DNA of 64,000 bases from Candidatus Woesearchaeota archaeon (lineage in GTDB: Archaea > Nanobdellota > Nanobdellia > Woesearchaeales > JAHWIC01). The notes under the pieces were generated by a model that was not told the DNA's origin, made no database searches, and saw nothing but the letters and a program-made list of their open reading frames with translations. Position 1 is the stretch's first letter; each line of letters begins with the position of its first letter. The stretch spans positions 1-64,000 of the forward strand of contig JAHWIK010000019.1 in the NCBI GenBank assembly GCA_019322485.1, given 5' to 3'. Position numbers and translations under genes: made by a program. Shown here piece by piece: positions 1-8,900 of this stretch.

Positions 1-1
1 A

Positions 2-133
2 ATATTTGTTCTTGGAAATTTCTTACTTCAGATATATGGAATATTTATGTTTGAGTTTTTAGACTTTTCCATTGCTATACAAGAAATGGTTTTTGCAGGA
101 TTTCTAATTATTAAAGGATTTAAAGCAAGATGA
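2..133 (+). CDS. C-terminus of a membrane protein (DUF4386-like), cut by window edge
   Basis: An open frame enters from the left edge and stops with a TGA that overlaps the ATG of the next gene (ATGA). The 43 visible residues are very hydrophobic and end with a QEMVFAGFLIIKGF-type tail, which resembles the end of DUF4386 family integral membrane proteins. The overlap suggests that it is cotranscribed with the following membrane protein. The family call rests on this short tail only. Confidence 0.5.
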   Translation: MFVLGNFLLQIYGIFMFEFLDFSIAIQEMVFAGFLIIKGFKAR

Positions 134-978
134 AAAAAAAATCAATTCTTGGATGGATAACCTCAGTTATTTGCATCATAATAATTTCGGTTTGGTCGTA
201 TTGGGGAATCGGCGAAGCTTTCCATGAAGGTTGGTTTCATATCTCCCTTTGGCAAAATTTATCATTGACTTTTATTCAATATCTATCAGTACCAATCATT
301 TTCCTCGTTGTTTCATTAATTGCAATGAATTTTAGAAGGTTGGGGGCTGGATTATTTTTAGCATTGAGTATTTTTTCAATTTTCTTCTTTGACAGCCCAT
401 CTGGAAGATTTTTAATTTTTATTCCTCTTTTACTATTTGCTTTAGGTTTTTATTTTGGAGAATTTAAATATAAAAAAATTATTGCTATTTCATTTGTTGT
501 AATATTCTTATTAATAATTCTATCTATCGGTATTCCTCAATTTATCAAGGTTGAAAACAGATTCAATGATAATAATTTTGGATTAAGGATTATTAAAGGA
601 AATGATGTTACTTTAAATTGGGCTGCAGAAGGTGTCGGGTTTCCATTACATGGAACTGATTGGCAAACTGCAAAGAATAACTGTGAACAACTAGAAGGAG
701 ATTGGAGACTTCCAACAAGGGAAGAGATTGTCCGTTCAATGACAAGAAAGAATAAAAATGCAGGAGGAAGTATTGTTAATGGGATTGCACAATATGAAAT
801 ACGGCCTGATAAAGAAACTCCTTTGTGGAATCCCAATTCTCAAGTGATTTATTACTGGACTAGTGAATCAAAAAATGAACAAAGAGCATACTTAGTTGCA
901 TATAATGGTTATATTCTAGATCGGAGCAAAACTTCTGCTCCAAACTACCAAGGATATAGATGTGTAAAAGATATTTGA
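130..978 (+). CDS. Membrane protein with C-terminal DUF1566/Lcl-like domain
   Basis: A 282-residue protein. The first ~140 residues contain about four hydrophobic helices (roughly 8-28, 45-67, 73-105, 115-137). After residue 150 comes a soluble domain with features of the DUF1566 (Lcl C-terminal) fold: a WRLPTREEI motif, a YYWTSES motif and a terminal YRCVKD. That domain is common in surface-exposed bacterial and archaeal proteins and is often assumed to bind ligands or other surface proteins. Its exact role here is unknown. The start overlaps the stop of the preceding membrane-protein gene, so the two are probably one operon. Confidence 0.75.
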   Translation: MKKKSILGWITSVICIIIISVWSYWGIGEAFHEGWFHISLWQNLSLTFIQYLSVPIIFLVVSLIAMNFRRLGAGLFLALSIFSIFFFDSPSGRFLIFIPLLLFALGFYFGEFKYKKIIAISFVVIFLLIILSIGIPQFIKVENRFNDNNFGLRIIKGNDVTLNWAAEGVGFPLHGTDWQTAKNNCEQLEGDWRLPTREEIVRSMTRKNKNAGGSIVNGIAQYEIRPDKETPLWNPNSQVIYYWTSESKNEQRAYLVAYNGYILDRSKTSAPNYQGYRCVKDI

Positions 979-1158
979 TATCTTCCTTATTCTTAATACT
1001 AAACTGAATGAAACGGAACCCCCTAGTCCTTCGGACAGTTACACTCCCTTCGGTCGAATTTATTGGGAACTCAAATTTTACTTCTCACTACGTTCGACCT
1101 CGCATCCAGATTCTTTCAGCCCAACTCCACTTTCGCTCCGTTCGGGAGAAGTTTGAAT

Positions 1159-2010
1159 TTATCCTCTTAACGCTTTGAATGCTTCATGTATATATCCAAA
1201 GTATACATCGTAAAGGCCGGTCCAGCTGTTTTCGCTTTGGCAGAAATCAGGGTCCTCGCTAGGAGTGCGGCAGGCCATAATCTTTTCTGCGGTCGCATAA
1301 GCATCTGGTGAAAACTCCTTTAGCTGTGGTGTTAGGGCCACGATCATCCCGTCATCAGTACTTTTTAGTTCAGCAATCGTTTGCTTGAAAACAGTGTTTG
1401 CTTTCTTTAGCTCTTCTACTTTTGCCCTAAAATCATCTGTAGAACTCTCAGGTATTGATGCTGCCAGTGCTTCATACTGTGCTTTTTTCTTTGCATGCTC
1501 TGTGAAGAATTTCTCTACCTTTGAAGTCCTTTCAACTGTTAAGTCAGGAATCTCTTCAATTCCTGCGTTTGCCAGTTCTACAGCACTCTCAAACTTATCA
1601 GCAAGCTTGCTTAATTCTTCCAGATCTTCGTCAATGACAGGTGCCATATCTTCACTTACAAGAGTTACAGCACTCATAGGATCCTCTTCTGGACGATCAA
1701 ATGATACTCTGTCTCTTTTGCTGACTGCTGTTCTAAAAGCCATGACCTCTGCCATAAAAGCAGGGTTTTCTCTTACATTAGGTATTACTGTTGCAAGAAT
1801 TCCCAGGTAATGTATTTGTATGGCAAGGTCATCCTCAACTTCGTCGCTTAGTTCTAATGCTGGAATTGCTGACACTTTTGCCTGAAGTGCTGCTATTTGT
1901 CCGTCAATTGCTGCTAGTTCAGTCTTTGCTTGAGCTCCTTCAGGGCTTTCACCGCAACCAGCTAGAACCAAAGCTAGAACAATCAATGATATTGTTAAAA
2001 TCTTTTTCAT
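1159..2010 (-). CDS. Predicted lipoprotein, alpha-helical
   Basis: A 283-residue protein with a signal peptide and a lipobox (LVLAGCGES, Cys at about residue 19), so it is probably exported and lipid-anchored. The mature part is acidic and largely helical with coiled-coil-like stretches (Glu/Lys/Ala/Leu-rich), and contains two Cys near the C-terminus (ACRTP and FCQSE) that could pair. I recognise no enzymatic motif. A promoter with a GAAAGTTTTATATATG core (about 2055-2070) and a GAGGTG ribosome binding site lie upstream. It could be a substrate-binding or envelope scaffold lipoprotein; no family is assigned. Confidence 0.7.
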   Translation of the reverse strand: MKKILTISLIVLALVLAGCGESPEGAQAKTELAAIDGQIAALQAKVSAIPALELSDEVEDDLAIQIHYLGILATVIPNVRENPAFMAEVMAFRTAVSKRDRVSFDRPEEDPMSAVTLVSEDMAPVIDEDLEELSKLADKFESAVELANAGIEEIPDLTVERTSKVEKFFTEHAKKKAQYEALAASIPESSTDDFRAKVEELKKANTVFKQTIAELKSTDDGMIVALTPQLKEFSPDAYATAEKIMACRTPSEDPDFCQSENSWTGLYDVYFGYIHEAFKALRG

Positions 2011-2126
2011 TTTGAAAACACCTCTTTTTTTAATTAATCATGAATATATTCATATATAAAACTTTCTCAGCCCTGAACTAATCATAAACAAAAACATTAA
2101 ATAGTCTGGTTTTTTAATCAAGTAAT

Positions 2127-2294
2127 ATGGGTAAAAAGAAATCAGGAATAATTCAATTCACTGCAGGAATTATATTAGCTTTAACAAGTGCCATCTTAAT
2201 GTTTTTAGGTGTGCTTCCACTATCTGCAAGAATCACAATAGGGATTATCGGTCTTGCATTAATAGCTACTTCTAAATTCAGGCTTCTTAAATGA
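2127..2294 (+). CDS. Small membrane protein, 55 residues
   Basis: A short frame starting MGKKKSGII with two hydrophobic segments (about residues 8-30 and 34-48) separated by a short turn, ending KFRLLK. A TATA-like CATTAAATAG lies about 30 bp before the ATG, which fits a leaderless transcript. The two-helix hairpin with basic ends is typical of small archaeal membrane proteins. No function can be given. Confidence 0.55.
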   Translation: MGKKKSGIIQFTAGIILALTSAILMFLGVLPLSARITIGIIGLALIATSKFRLLK

Positions 2295-2364
2295 TGGGCT
2301 TACTTCTCCACCGCCCAAAATCACAAACTTTATATAGCAAAACATAAAATATTCAATTAAGAAA

Positions 2365-2649
2365 ATGCCAAAAAAGAGTGATTTAAAGGAAATAATGTAC
2401 CTGGAGATAGAGAAATCAAGGATTAACCGAGAAAAGTCAAGGATAGTCCTAAACAAGAGTCTTTTCTTATATGTTCTGTTCATGCTTGTCGGAGTTGTCG
2501 GCTTTGTTTCTGATTATATTGACTCAAATATGCTTAATATCCTGATCATCGCAGGGATTGTGGTATTGGTGCTGGGCACTGTACCCTACCTATTAATCAC
2601 GCACAAAGAAGAGAAGAAAATCAATAACTTCCTTAAAGAATTAAAATGA
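2365..2649 (+). CDS. Small membrane protein with N-terminal basic/helical tail
   Basis: A 94-residue protein. Residues 1-32 are charged and helical, then two transmembrane helices follow (about 32-48 and 55-78), and a charged C-terminus KEEKKINNFLKELK. A TATA box ACTTTATATAGC lies ~35 bp upstream of the ATG. Its last codons overlap the start of the pilin-like gene (ATGA), indicating an operon of four small genes reaching 3649. Function unknown. Confidence 0.65.
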   Translation: MPKKSDLKEIMYLEIEKSRINREKSRIVLNKSLFLYVLFMLVGVVGFVSDYIDSNMLNILIIAGIVVLVLGTVPYLLITHKEEKKINNFLKELK

Positions 2650-3092
2650 ATAAGAAAGGAATATCACCATTGATATCAACTTTACTGTTAATATTCTTTG
2701 CAATAGCCCTGGGCTTAGTTGTGATGAGCTGGGGCAAGGCTGCGCAGATAGAGGAACATGAAGCAGCAACATGCGAGGATGTAAGCTTAGATATTGTAAA
2801 AGTAGGAGAAGAGCCGCAGCTGTGTTATATTGACGGCAAACTCAAATACACTGTGGAAAACGCAGGCTCTGCATACATAGACGGCATTAAATTATTCATA
2901 ATAGCTGATGAGATTGAAAAGATTGAACAGGATAATTATATCCTGCCTGCAGATATTGTAAACCTGGAAACAGCTTATCAAAAAACACCAATCAAAAAAG
3001 TAAAGATTACTCCAAGAATAACTGTTGAAGGCAATAAAGAGTTCTGTCCTAAAAAAGGGGTTGAGATAGATAATATAAAACTGTGCGGGTGA
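2646..3092 (+). CDS. Archaeal type IV pilin-like protein
   Basis: A 148-residue protein with the class III signal peptide pattern of archaeal pilins: MNKKG followed by ISPLISTLLLIFFAIALGL. In known pilins this is cut by prepilin peptidase (PibD) just before the hydrophobic helix, which then packs in the filament core. The remaining ~110 residues are beta-rich with four Cys (CEDV, LCYI, FCPK, LCG) that may form disulfides. It could be a pilin or a membrane-anchored surface protein with the same export signal. Start overlaps the upstream stop by 4 nt. Confidence 0.7.
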   Translation: MNKKGISPLISTLLLIFFAIALGLVVMSWGKAAQIEEHEAATCEDVSLDIVKVGEEPQLCYIDGKLKYTVENAGSAYIDGIKLFIIADEIEKIEQDNYILPADIVNLETAYQKTPIKKVKITPRITVEGNKEFCPKKGVEIDNIKLCG

Positions 3093-3097
3093 TTAGA

Positions 3098-3358
3098 ATG
3101 AAAAAGATGTCAACCATTATAGCCCTGTTAATGCCTTTGATAATTGCAATGGTCTGGCTGATTTATGTGATTGTTTCCAGCAAAACATTTACTCTTGCTG
3201 GAGGAGCAAGATTAGCCCCTATAAGGGACACAACACCTTTGATAATTGGCTTGTGCGTGTTTATTGGAGGGTACATGCTGTTCATGTTCATGATGTTTTC
3301 TGAAGACATAAAGGAAATGTTTTCAAAGAAAAAGCCTGAAAAGAAAAAAAGAAAGTAG
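3098..3358 (+). CDS. Small two-helix membrane protein
   Basis: About 86 residues from the chosen ATG, starting MKKMSTIIALL. Earlier in-frame GTG codons exist, but a GGTGA ribosome binding site sits 5 nt before this ATG, so I chose it. Two transmembrane helices (about 4-24 and 43-64) are followed by a very basic tail of Lys residues. It lies between the pilin-like gene and a small soluble protein in the same operon. Function unknown. Confidence 0.6.
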   Translation: MKKMSTIIALLMPLIIAMVWLIYVIVSSKTFTLAGGARLAPIRDTTPLIIGLCVFIGGYMLFMFMMFSEDIKEMFSKKKPEKKKRK

Positions 3359-3649
3359 ATGAAATACCCTAATTCTGTAATAACCTATGACCGGAAAGGC
3401 GACAAAGAGATAAGGCTGTTGGTTGACAAAGGAAAGTTCTGCAGATACCAGTACACTGACCCGAAAACAGGAAAACTCCTAGAAAAAGGAAAAACATCAA
3501 TAATACTGAAAAACTCCAAAGGCATCCTGGAGCATTTCTTCCTAATCCCAATAAAGGGGGGAAGATTTCTGACGTTAAAACTAAAGGACGCAGAAAAAGT
3601 AAGAAAGGTTTGGAACAAAAGCAAAAAGAAAGAAGAGAACTTATTCTAA
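3359..3649 (+). CDS. Small soluble hypothetical protein
   Basis: A 96-residue, basic, beta-rich protein (many alternating hydrophobic residues, Lys-rich C-terminus ending KKKEENLF). The ATG directly follows the TAG of the previous gene, so it is the last gene of the small-gene operon. I recognise no domain. Confidence 0.55.
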   Translation: MKYPNSVITYDRKGDKEIRLLVDKGKFCRYQYTDPKTGKLLEKGKTSIILKNSKGILEHFFLIPIKGGRFLTLKLKDAEKVRKVWNKSKKKEENLF

Positions 3650-3679
3650 AATCAATATTAAAAATTCAATAACGAAAAA

Positions 3680-3855
3680 AAATAAATCTGATTTTTGCCT
3701 TAAGTCTACTATAAAGCAAAAATCATCCGCAGTGTTTCTTAAAGAAAGATAATAAGATGAAAAATCCTTTATAGTAGTTGTTGGAGGATTTTTCAGATTG
3801 ATTATTTCTTTTATCTTGCAATCAAGAAAAGGATTTTTCAGATTGATTATTTTTC
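3680..3855 (+). repeat. Dispersed four-way-junction element, copy 1
   Basis: Intergenic stretch between two convergent genes. It begins with AATCTGATTTTTGC and contains three further arms: GCAAAAATCATC, GATGAAAAATCC and GGATTTTTCAGATT. The first two arms pair, the last two pair, the outer AATCTGA/TCAGATT pair, and the inner TCATC/GATGA pair, which together give a four-way junction. The last arm is repeated 45 bp later (3786 and 3831). Related copies lie at 23819-24040 (opposite strand) and 33734-33856. It could be a structured RNA or a non-autonomous repeat. Confidence 0.6.
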
Positions 3856-3883
3856 TATTGGTAATCTTTAATAAAAAAATAAA

Positions 3884-4594
3884 TCAGCCGACATAACTCA
3901 TCCTTTTCTTCTCGCTGAGATCAGCTGTTTGTTTACTCTTAGATAATAATCCTTTGAGCTTGTGCTCAAATTTCTCAGCCTGCTGCAATAAAGGCTTTGG
4001 GTCAACATCCAAACCAAGATACTTATCAAGCACCTCAATCACTTTTGCTGCTGCCTTGCTGTCAGGAAGGTTTGTATGCGTCTCAGAAAAGATGCAGGAA
4101 ACAGGAATACCATCACCCTTAAGCAGGATAGCTCCTGTCACACCCATTATTATGCCTTCCTTCAGAGGCTCTATGCCCTGCTTCTCAAAGAGCTTCCCTC
4201 TCTTTTCATCGCTTGAATAATAGAATGCCTTTTCCTCAGGAGAATCTTCTGAAGAACCAACCCCTTCAAGGCTTATTATCTCCTTGGCATTAAGCTGTTT
4301 TACAACCTCTATCAAAGCATCTGCAAACTGCCATTCATAGCCAGCTGATGCTGTTATTGCATGCAGAATAACCATATTATATTTCTTAGAATAGAATATA
4401 CCTAATGGCTCAACAACTTTATTCTCATGTATTGCTACCATTGGAGGCATCTCCTCAAATGTTATCTTGCCTATCTGCTCTGTTTTTAGATGGTCTATCA
4501 GGAATTCAGAAGCAATTGTGCCTACTAAACCGAAACCAGGGAATCCTTCTATAACAATAGCATTTTTGGGCTTTTTCCAAAGCTTTATTTTCAT
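3884..4594 (-). CDS. PAC2 family protein (proteasome assembly chaperone-like)
   Basis: A 236-residue protein starting MKIKLWKKPKNAIVIEGFPGFGLVGTIASEFL, the characteristic beginning of the archaeal PAC2 family (FPGFGLVG). Family members resemble eukaryotic proteasome assembly chaperones and the archaeal PbaA/PbaB proteins that bind proteasome alpha subunits. The body has the usual alternation of beta strands and helices up to residue ~200, then a Lys-rich helix. The C-terminus is SYVG, which places the Tyr one residue too early for a canonical HbYX docking tail, so direct docking on a proteasome alpha ring is not assured. It has its own promoter region shared divergently with the next gene. 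Confidence 0.8.
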   Translation of the reverse strand: MKIKLWKKPKNAIVIEGFPGFGLVGTIASEFLIDHLKTEQIGKITFEEMPPMVAIHENKVVEPLGIFYSKKYNMVILHAITASAGYEWQFADALIEVVKQLNAKEIISLEGVGSSEDSPEEKAFYYSSDEKRGKLFEKQGIEPLKEGIIMGVTGAILLKGDGIPVSCIFSETHTNLPDSKAAAKVIEVLDKYLGLDVDPKPLLQQAEKFEHKLKGLLSKSKQTADLSEKKRMSYVG

Positions 4595-4668
4595 CTAATC
4601 ACCTCTTTACAGGATTTTAATTGAAAGGTTATGTTTATAAATGTTTTGATTAACATGGTTTTCTACTA

Positions 4669-4733
4669 TTGTTATCTACTTAGGAGTGACAAAAAGAGAA
4701 AGCTTTATAAATAAAACTCACTTCCATCCCAGT
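4669..4733 (+). promoter_or_regulatory. Module A promoter with shared upstream motif
   Basis: A BRE/TATA core GAGAAAGCTTTATAAATA (4696-4713) lies 30 bp before the ATG at 4734. The same 18-bp core occurs before the gene at 14604 with almost the same spacing. A short palindrome-like element ACTTAGGAGTGAC precedes it (compare ACTTATTAGTAAC at 14546 and ACTAAATAGTGG on the minus strand near 22300). The position of the TATA box inside the longer open frame argues that translation begins at 4734 and not at the upstream GTG 4686. Confidence 0.7.
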
Positions 4734-5942
4734 ATGGGAGTGGGTAAATTACAGGATATACATGGTGGTTTTGTCCCATTTGTAAGAAATTACGCTATCT
4801 TTAAAGCTATCAAAAAGCTGTCTCAAAAAGATAAAAGGGTAGACCCTCCTGAAGCTATCATTGTTAAGGGGGACCTAGTTGGTGGCCACGTCGGCAGAGA
4901 GCTATGGGACTACCAGGACCCTCATGACTGGGTAAGGGTTGTTAATTTCATAAGAGTAAGAGCAGCAAAAAAACTGGCTCTTTCTGGAGCAAGTGAAGAA
5001 TGCATTGACTACATAGTGCAAAAGCATATCGATGATGGTTCTCTCCCTAAAGACCCTAAACCTGAAGCCATAGAAAAGGTTGTTAATTCTGAATATACCT
5101 CTACACAAGCAGAACTGAGTGAAAAGGTTATAGAAACTGCAGGAACAGAGGATGCTAATTTTAGCTATACATCTGCAGAAACAGACTATATTCCTATGGC
5201 AGTTGTTATGGGCAACCAGGACAGGATGTTTATGGAATATGTTACAACAAAAAAGATAGAAAAAAGCCCTTTAATCAATAAGAGAACATTAGACCTTATC
5301 AAAGCGCAGGCTGATTATGCCTTCCAGGGATATAAGCCTGAGATATTCTTTGAGCTTATGAAAGAGATTGCAGGCGGAGATATTCCAATGCCCCAGGACA
5401 TGATAAACGAGAGATTAAGAGAGATTCTCGGAGCCGAGGGTGTAAAGGACATAGAAAAAAGACATGACTATCATATACTGCAGGAAACAATACCTGCAGT
5501 TGCATTCCTAAAGAAGATTTATGAAAAACAGAAAGAGCCAGCAGAGCAGTGCATGCTTATAGCTGGTAAGTCGGTAAAAGCGCTTATAACTCATTCATAT
5601 CCTCCAGGAAGCGATAATTATATCAGCTACCGTGAGGGAAAAAGCAACCACATCAGCCCAAAGAAGGCTGCAAGAATGCTGCCAAAGGTCGAGAAAGAGC
5701 TTGGCATTGCAGGAAAGATTGAAGTAAATGTTGTATCCTATGCTCATTATCATGCTGTTGATGAAAGTGTTGAAACATTCTTTGACCCTAAGTCCAGAAA
5801 GATAAGGAGCGTATTGCTGACAAGCTCTGGAAACTCAGGCCACAGCATTGAGGCTAGAGGAGCATACAAAACAGCAACAGCATCAATGATGTATGATGTA
5901 GCTCCTTCCAATTGCACAATGATTATAGAGGGACCGATATAA
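4734..5942 (+). CDS. Calcineurin-like metallophosphoesterase
   Basis: A 402-residue protein from the ATG chosen because the TATA box lies immediately upstream (a longer frame would start at GTG 4686). The metallophosphoesterase blocks occur in order: DIHGG near residue 8 (D-x-H), VKGDLVGGH near 45 (GD), VMGNQDRM near 165 (the GNHD block with Gln for His), LITHSYPP near 290 and SYAHYHA near 340 (the GHxH block as AHYH). Known members are metal-dependent phosphatases or nucleases. It ends one base before the ATG of a giant Ser/Thr kinase, so phosphatase and kinase are probably cotranscribed. The changed GNQD and AHYH motifs mean activity is likely but not certain; the substrate is unknown. Confidence 0.65.
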   Translation: MGVGKLQDIHGGFVPFVRNYAIFKAIKKLSQKDKRVDPPEAIIVKGDLVGGHVGRELWDYQDPHDWVRVVNFIRVRAAKKLALSGASEECIDYIVQKHIDDGSLPKDPKPEAIEKVVNSEYTSTQAELSEKVIETAGTEDANFSYTSAETDYIPMAVVMGNQDRMFMEYVTTKKIEKSPLINKRTLDLIKAQADYAFQGYKPEIFFELMKEIAGGDIPMPQDMINERLREILGAEGVKDIEKRHDYHILQETIPAVAFLKKIYEKQKEPAEQCMLIAGKSVKALITHSYPPGSDNYISYREGKSNHISPKKAARMLPKVEKELGIAGKIEVNVVSYAHYHAVDESVETFFDPKSRKIRSVLLTSSGNSGHSIEARGAYKTATASMMYDVAPSNCTMIIEGPI

Positions 5943-5943
5943 A

Positions 5944-8900
5944 ATGGTAGACATAGTAGGCATGGGCGACGAGCCTGAAGAAAAAGGCAAGAAAAAGAAG
6001 AGAAAGCCAAGGAAGAGGAAAAGTAAAAAGCAGCAACCACCTAAAGAGCCTCAACAGCCTGCTCCTGAACAGGTTCCTGCAGAACCAAAGCCAGAACCTA
6101 AAGAACCTGAACCAGCTACTCCTAAGTATATTCCTCCAGAGCCAGCGCCTAAAGCGCCAGAGCCTGAACCAGCTACTCCTAAGTATATTCCTCCAGAGCC
6201 AGCGCCTAAAGCGCCAGAGCCTGGGAAGAAAGAAGCTGCTCCTGATTATGTTGCTCCAAAGCCAAAAGAAGAGCCTCAAAAGGCTCCTGAGCAGGTTCCT
6301 GCAAAACCAAAAGATGCGCCTAAAGCGCCAGAGCCTAAACAACCTGACCCTGTTCCTGCAGAACCAAAAAAGGATGCTGGATCAGAAACTGAAGTCGCCC
6401 CAGCAGGAGAACAGATAACACAGATTTTAGAAGCAAAAAAAAGATGGGCAGATGAAACAAACTGGAAGCAGACTGAAGACCTGACCGGAGAATCAATCAA
6501 CGGCAGCAAACTAGAGAAAAAACTAGGCTACGGGGGAATGGGTGCAGTATACCTCTTCCACCAGACAACTGCCAAGGCATTAGAGAATTCTAAGCTGCAC
6601 GAGCATTTCAATGCAATTGAGCTGCTATGGAATTATGTTTACAATGGTCTTATTGAATTAAGCAAAGTCGGAGTTGAGGGATACAAGGAAGGCCTGACAC
6701 CAGAGCAAAGGATGATAGTTGTCCATAGAACACCTGGATTACTTGATGAGCTATGGACAGATGTAAGACGTAAAGGCGATAAAAGCGCAATGCAAATACT
6801 AGGAGACAAAGAATTAGCAGATATAGTGTCCAGCGGCGCAATGAAGATAAGCCCTCCTCACGAGGAGATGAAAAAAAGGTCTCGTAGGGAAGCAGAGGTA
6901 CAAAGAAGGGCTCCTCATCTTAACCTTATAGCTGAATTCTTTTCCGGCTCAGCAGAAAACAGGGTCTACATAGGATTGGAGTACATAGACCATGTCATGC
7001 ATCTTGATAAATTAAAGGAACCTATGCAAGCGGAAATAGCATTCCAGATTGGTTGTACTGTGTTAGAGTTCTTAGCACACCTCGCATCACTGGAAGTAGG
7101 TGTTGCTCACAGAGATATAAAACCAGCAAACATCATGATTAAAAGGATGCCCTGCCTGACAAAGGGAGGAATAATCCTGCCAAATGGGTATGGAGTTGTT
7201 AAGGGCGGTGACCTGGGTTTGGCAAAATACCTTAACAGGAAAGAAACCAAACTATCAGAAACAGGAGCTTTCCATGGAACACCTTATTACACCCCTCCTG
7301 AACGAAGCGAGTATCAGATATCAAAACCAAGCGGTGATGTGTGGTCTCTGGCAGCCACCCTTTATGATATGGTTGCTGGCAGAGTGCCTTTTGGTGGTGA
7401 GGGAGATAGTCCATTTACAATTGTAAGAAAGATTGTAAGCGCCAGCTACAAGAATGACCCTGCTTTCCCTTCAAATCTTAGGATTGCTGTGGGGAAAAGC
7501 AAGTTGCCTCCTAAATTAGAATCACTTATTCTGGAGATGTTGGTGAAAGGAACCAAGGAGTTCTACCAGAGAATACACGAGATAGAGGATATTGAGGCTG
7601 TTGAGTACAGGGAGGCAAGGCCTGGGCCAGAGGCATTCCTCAAGAAAGCTCAGGTTGTTGTAGACAGGATGCCTGGCTTATACGCCGGAGTAACAGCTGA
7701 GGAAAGGAAGGTTCTTGAGGAAGCTGGTGTTGATGTAAGCGAGATTAAGGAGATGTCTACTGATGAAAGACAAAGGATGATAAGAGAGGCATTTGACCTT
7801 CCTACTGAATTAACTGATGCAGATAAGGCTGTAGCAGAGAAACTAAAAGCAGAGATTCAGGATGCTCTTGAAAAAAGAGACGCGATTATAAAGAAAGGCG
7901 GTGAAGCCCTTTCTAACTTACAGGACAGGTATAAGGTCTTTGCTCAAGAACTAAGGGTAAGCAGTGCTAACTATGCGCTTGCTGATTTAGTTCCTGTCTC
8001 AGTTGAAAAAGAAGTTGACAGCCCTGACGGCCCTCGTTTCACAAAAGCAGTATATCTTGAGAGGGGAATAGACCACCACAATCACGCTGTAGAGCTAATC
8101 AAAAGGATATGGGTTGATGATATTTACAAGTACCTCAAAGAGAATATTGGCGAGGATAATGTCAAAAAGACAGCAACAAAGATGCGTTCATTCAGGCATG
8201 TGGACGAGAAAGAGGCAGTTGGTGATGACCTTAGAAAGGACCAGGCTGTAAGGCTTCTTGAGATATTGCTTGTAAGGGAGTTCTACATAGATGAAGCAGA
8301 TGAGATAAAGAATGATATCATTAAATATGCTGGAGAACGCGCTGCATACTACTTAGGGGTTTCAAGAGAAAAATTTGTAGAATTTAAGGGAGGCAGAGCC
8401 TATGCCACATTTATTGATAGAGTGAGAGGAATGAACGGTCATGGCGGCAGTAAAAAGGATGCAGCAATAGAGGGACTGATTAAAGACAGAGGCGAGGAAG
8501 CGTTAGCTGCCCTGAATAAATCAAAAGAGGCATTTGTGAAATTATGTGGTGAAAATGAGTATGCTAAGCTTATTGGCTCAGAAGAGGATGCTCACAGTAA
8601 ACTTGTCGCAAAACTAAAAGATGAGGCTGAGCAAGAGAAATTTGTAAGAGAACAAGGTAGTGCTTACTTAGAGAGGCTAAGTAAACCAGGCAAAGAGAGG
8701 GATGAATACAAGAAGGTAGAAGGAGAAGTTGCACTCAGCGTGTATTTCCATAAGTACAAAATCGACGGTAAGAAAAGCCCTGATGCAGCTTATGAAGAAT
8801 TAAAGGCTAAGGTTGCTGGTGACAAAGCTGTAGGAAGTGACTTCAGGGAAATTGAAGGAAAGATTGTCCTTCATGGATTAATGGATAGAATCCACAACTG

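Noticed and set aside
979..1158. GC-richer intergenic stretch with several TTCGG and CGTTCG words
   Set aside because: I checked it for a tRNA cloverleaf and found no acceptor stem, CCA or T-loop. It has a small GTCC-TTC-GGAC hairpin but nothing that I can name.
3680..3855. Repeat element as an insertion-sequence relic or MITE
   Set aside because: Terminal inverted repeats are only ~7 bp, no target-site duplication or transposase is visible, and paired changes inside the arms point to structure rather than mobility, although mobility is not excluded.
3884..3900. HbYX proteasome-docking tail on the PAC2 protein
   Set aside because: The end is SYVG, so the Tyr is third from the end instead of second; the motif is not satisfied.
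5923..6342. Long Arg/Trp/Phe-rich open frame on the minus strand
   Set aside because: It is the reverse of the Pro-rich repeat region of the kinase gene; repeats keep frames open on both strands, and there is no promoter or ribosome binding site.
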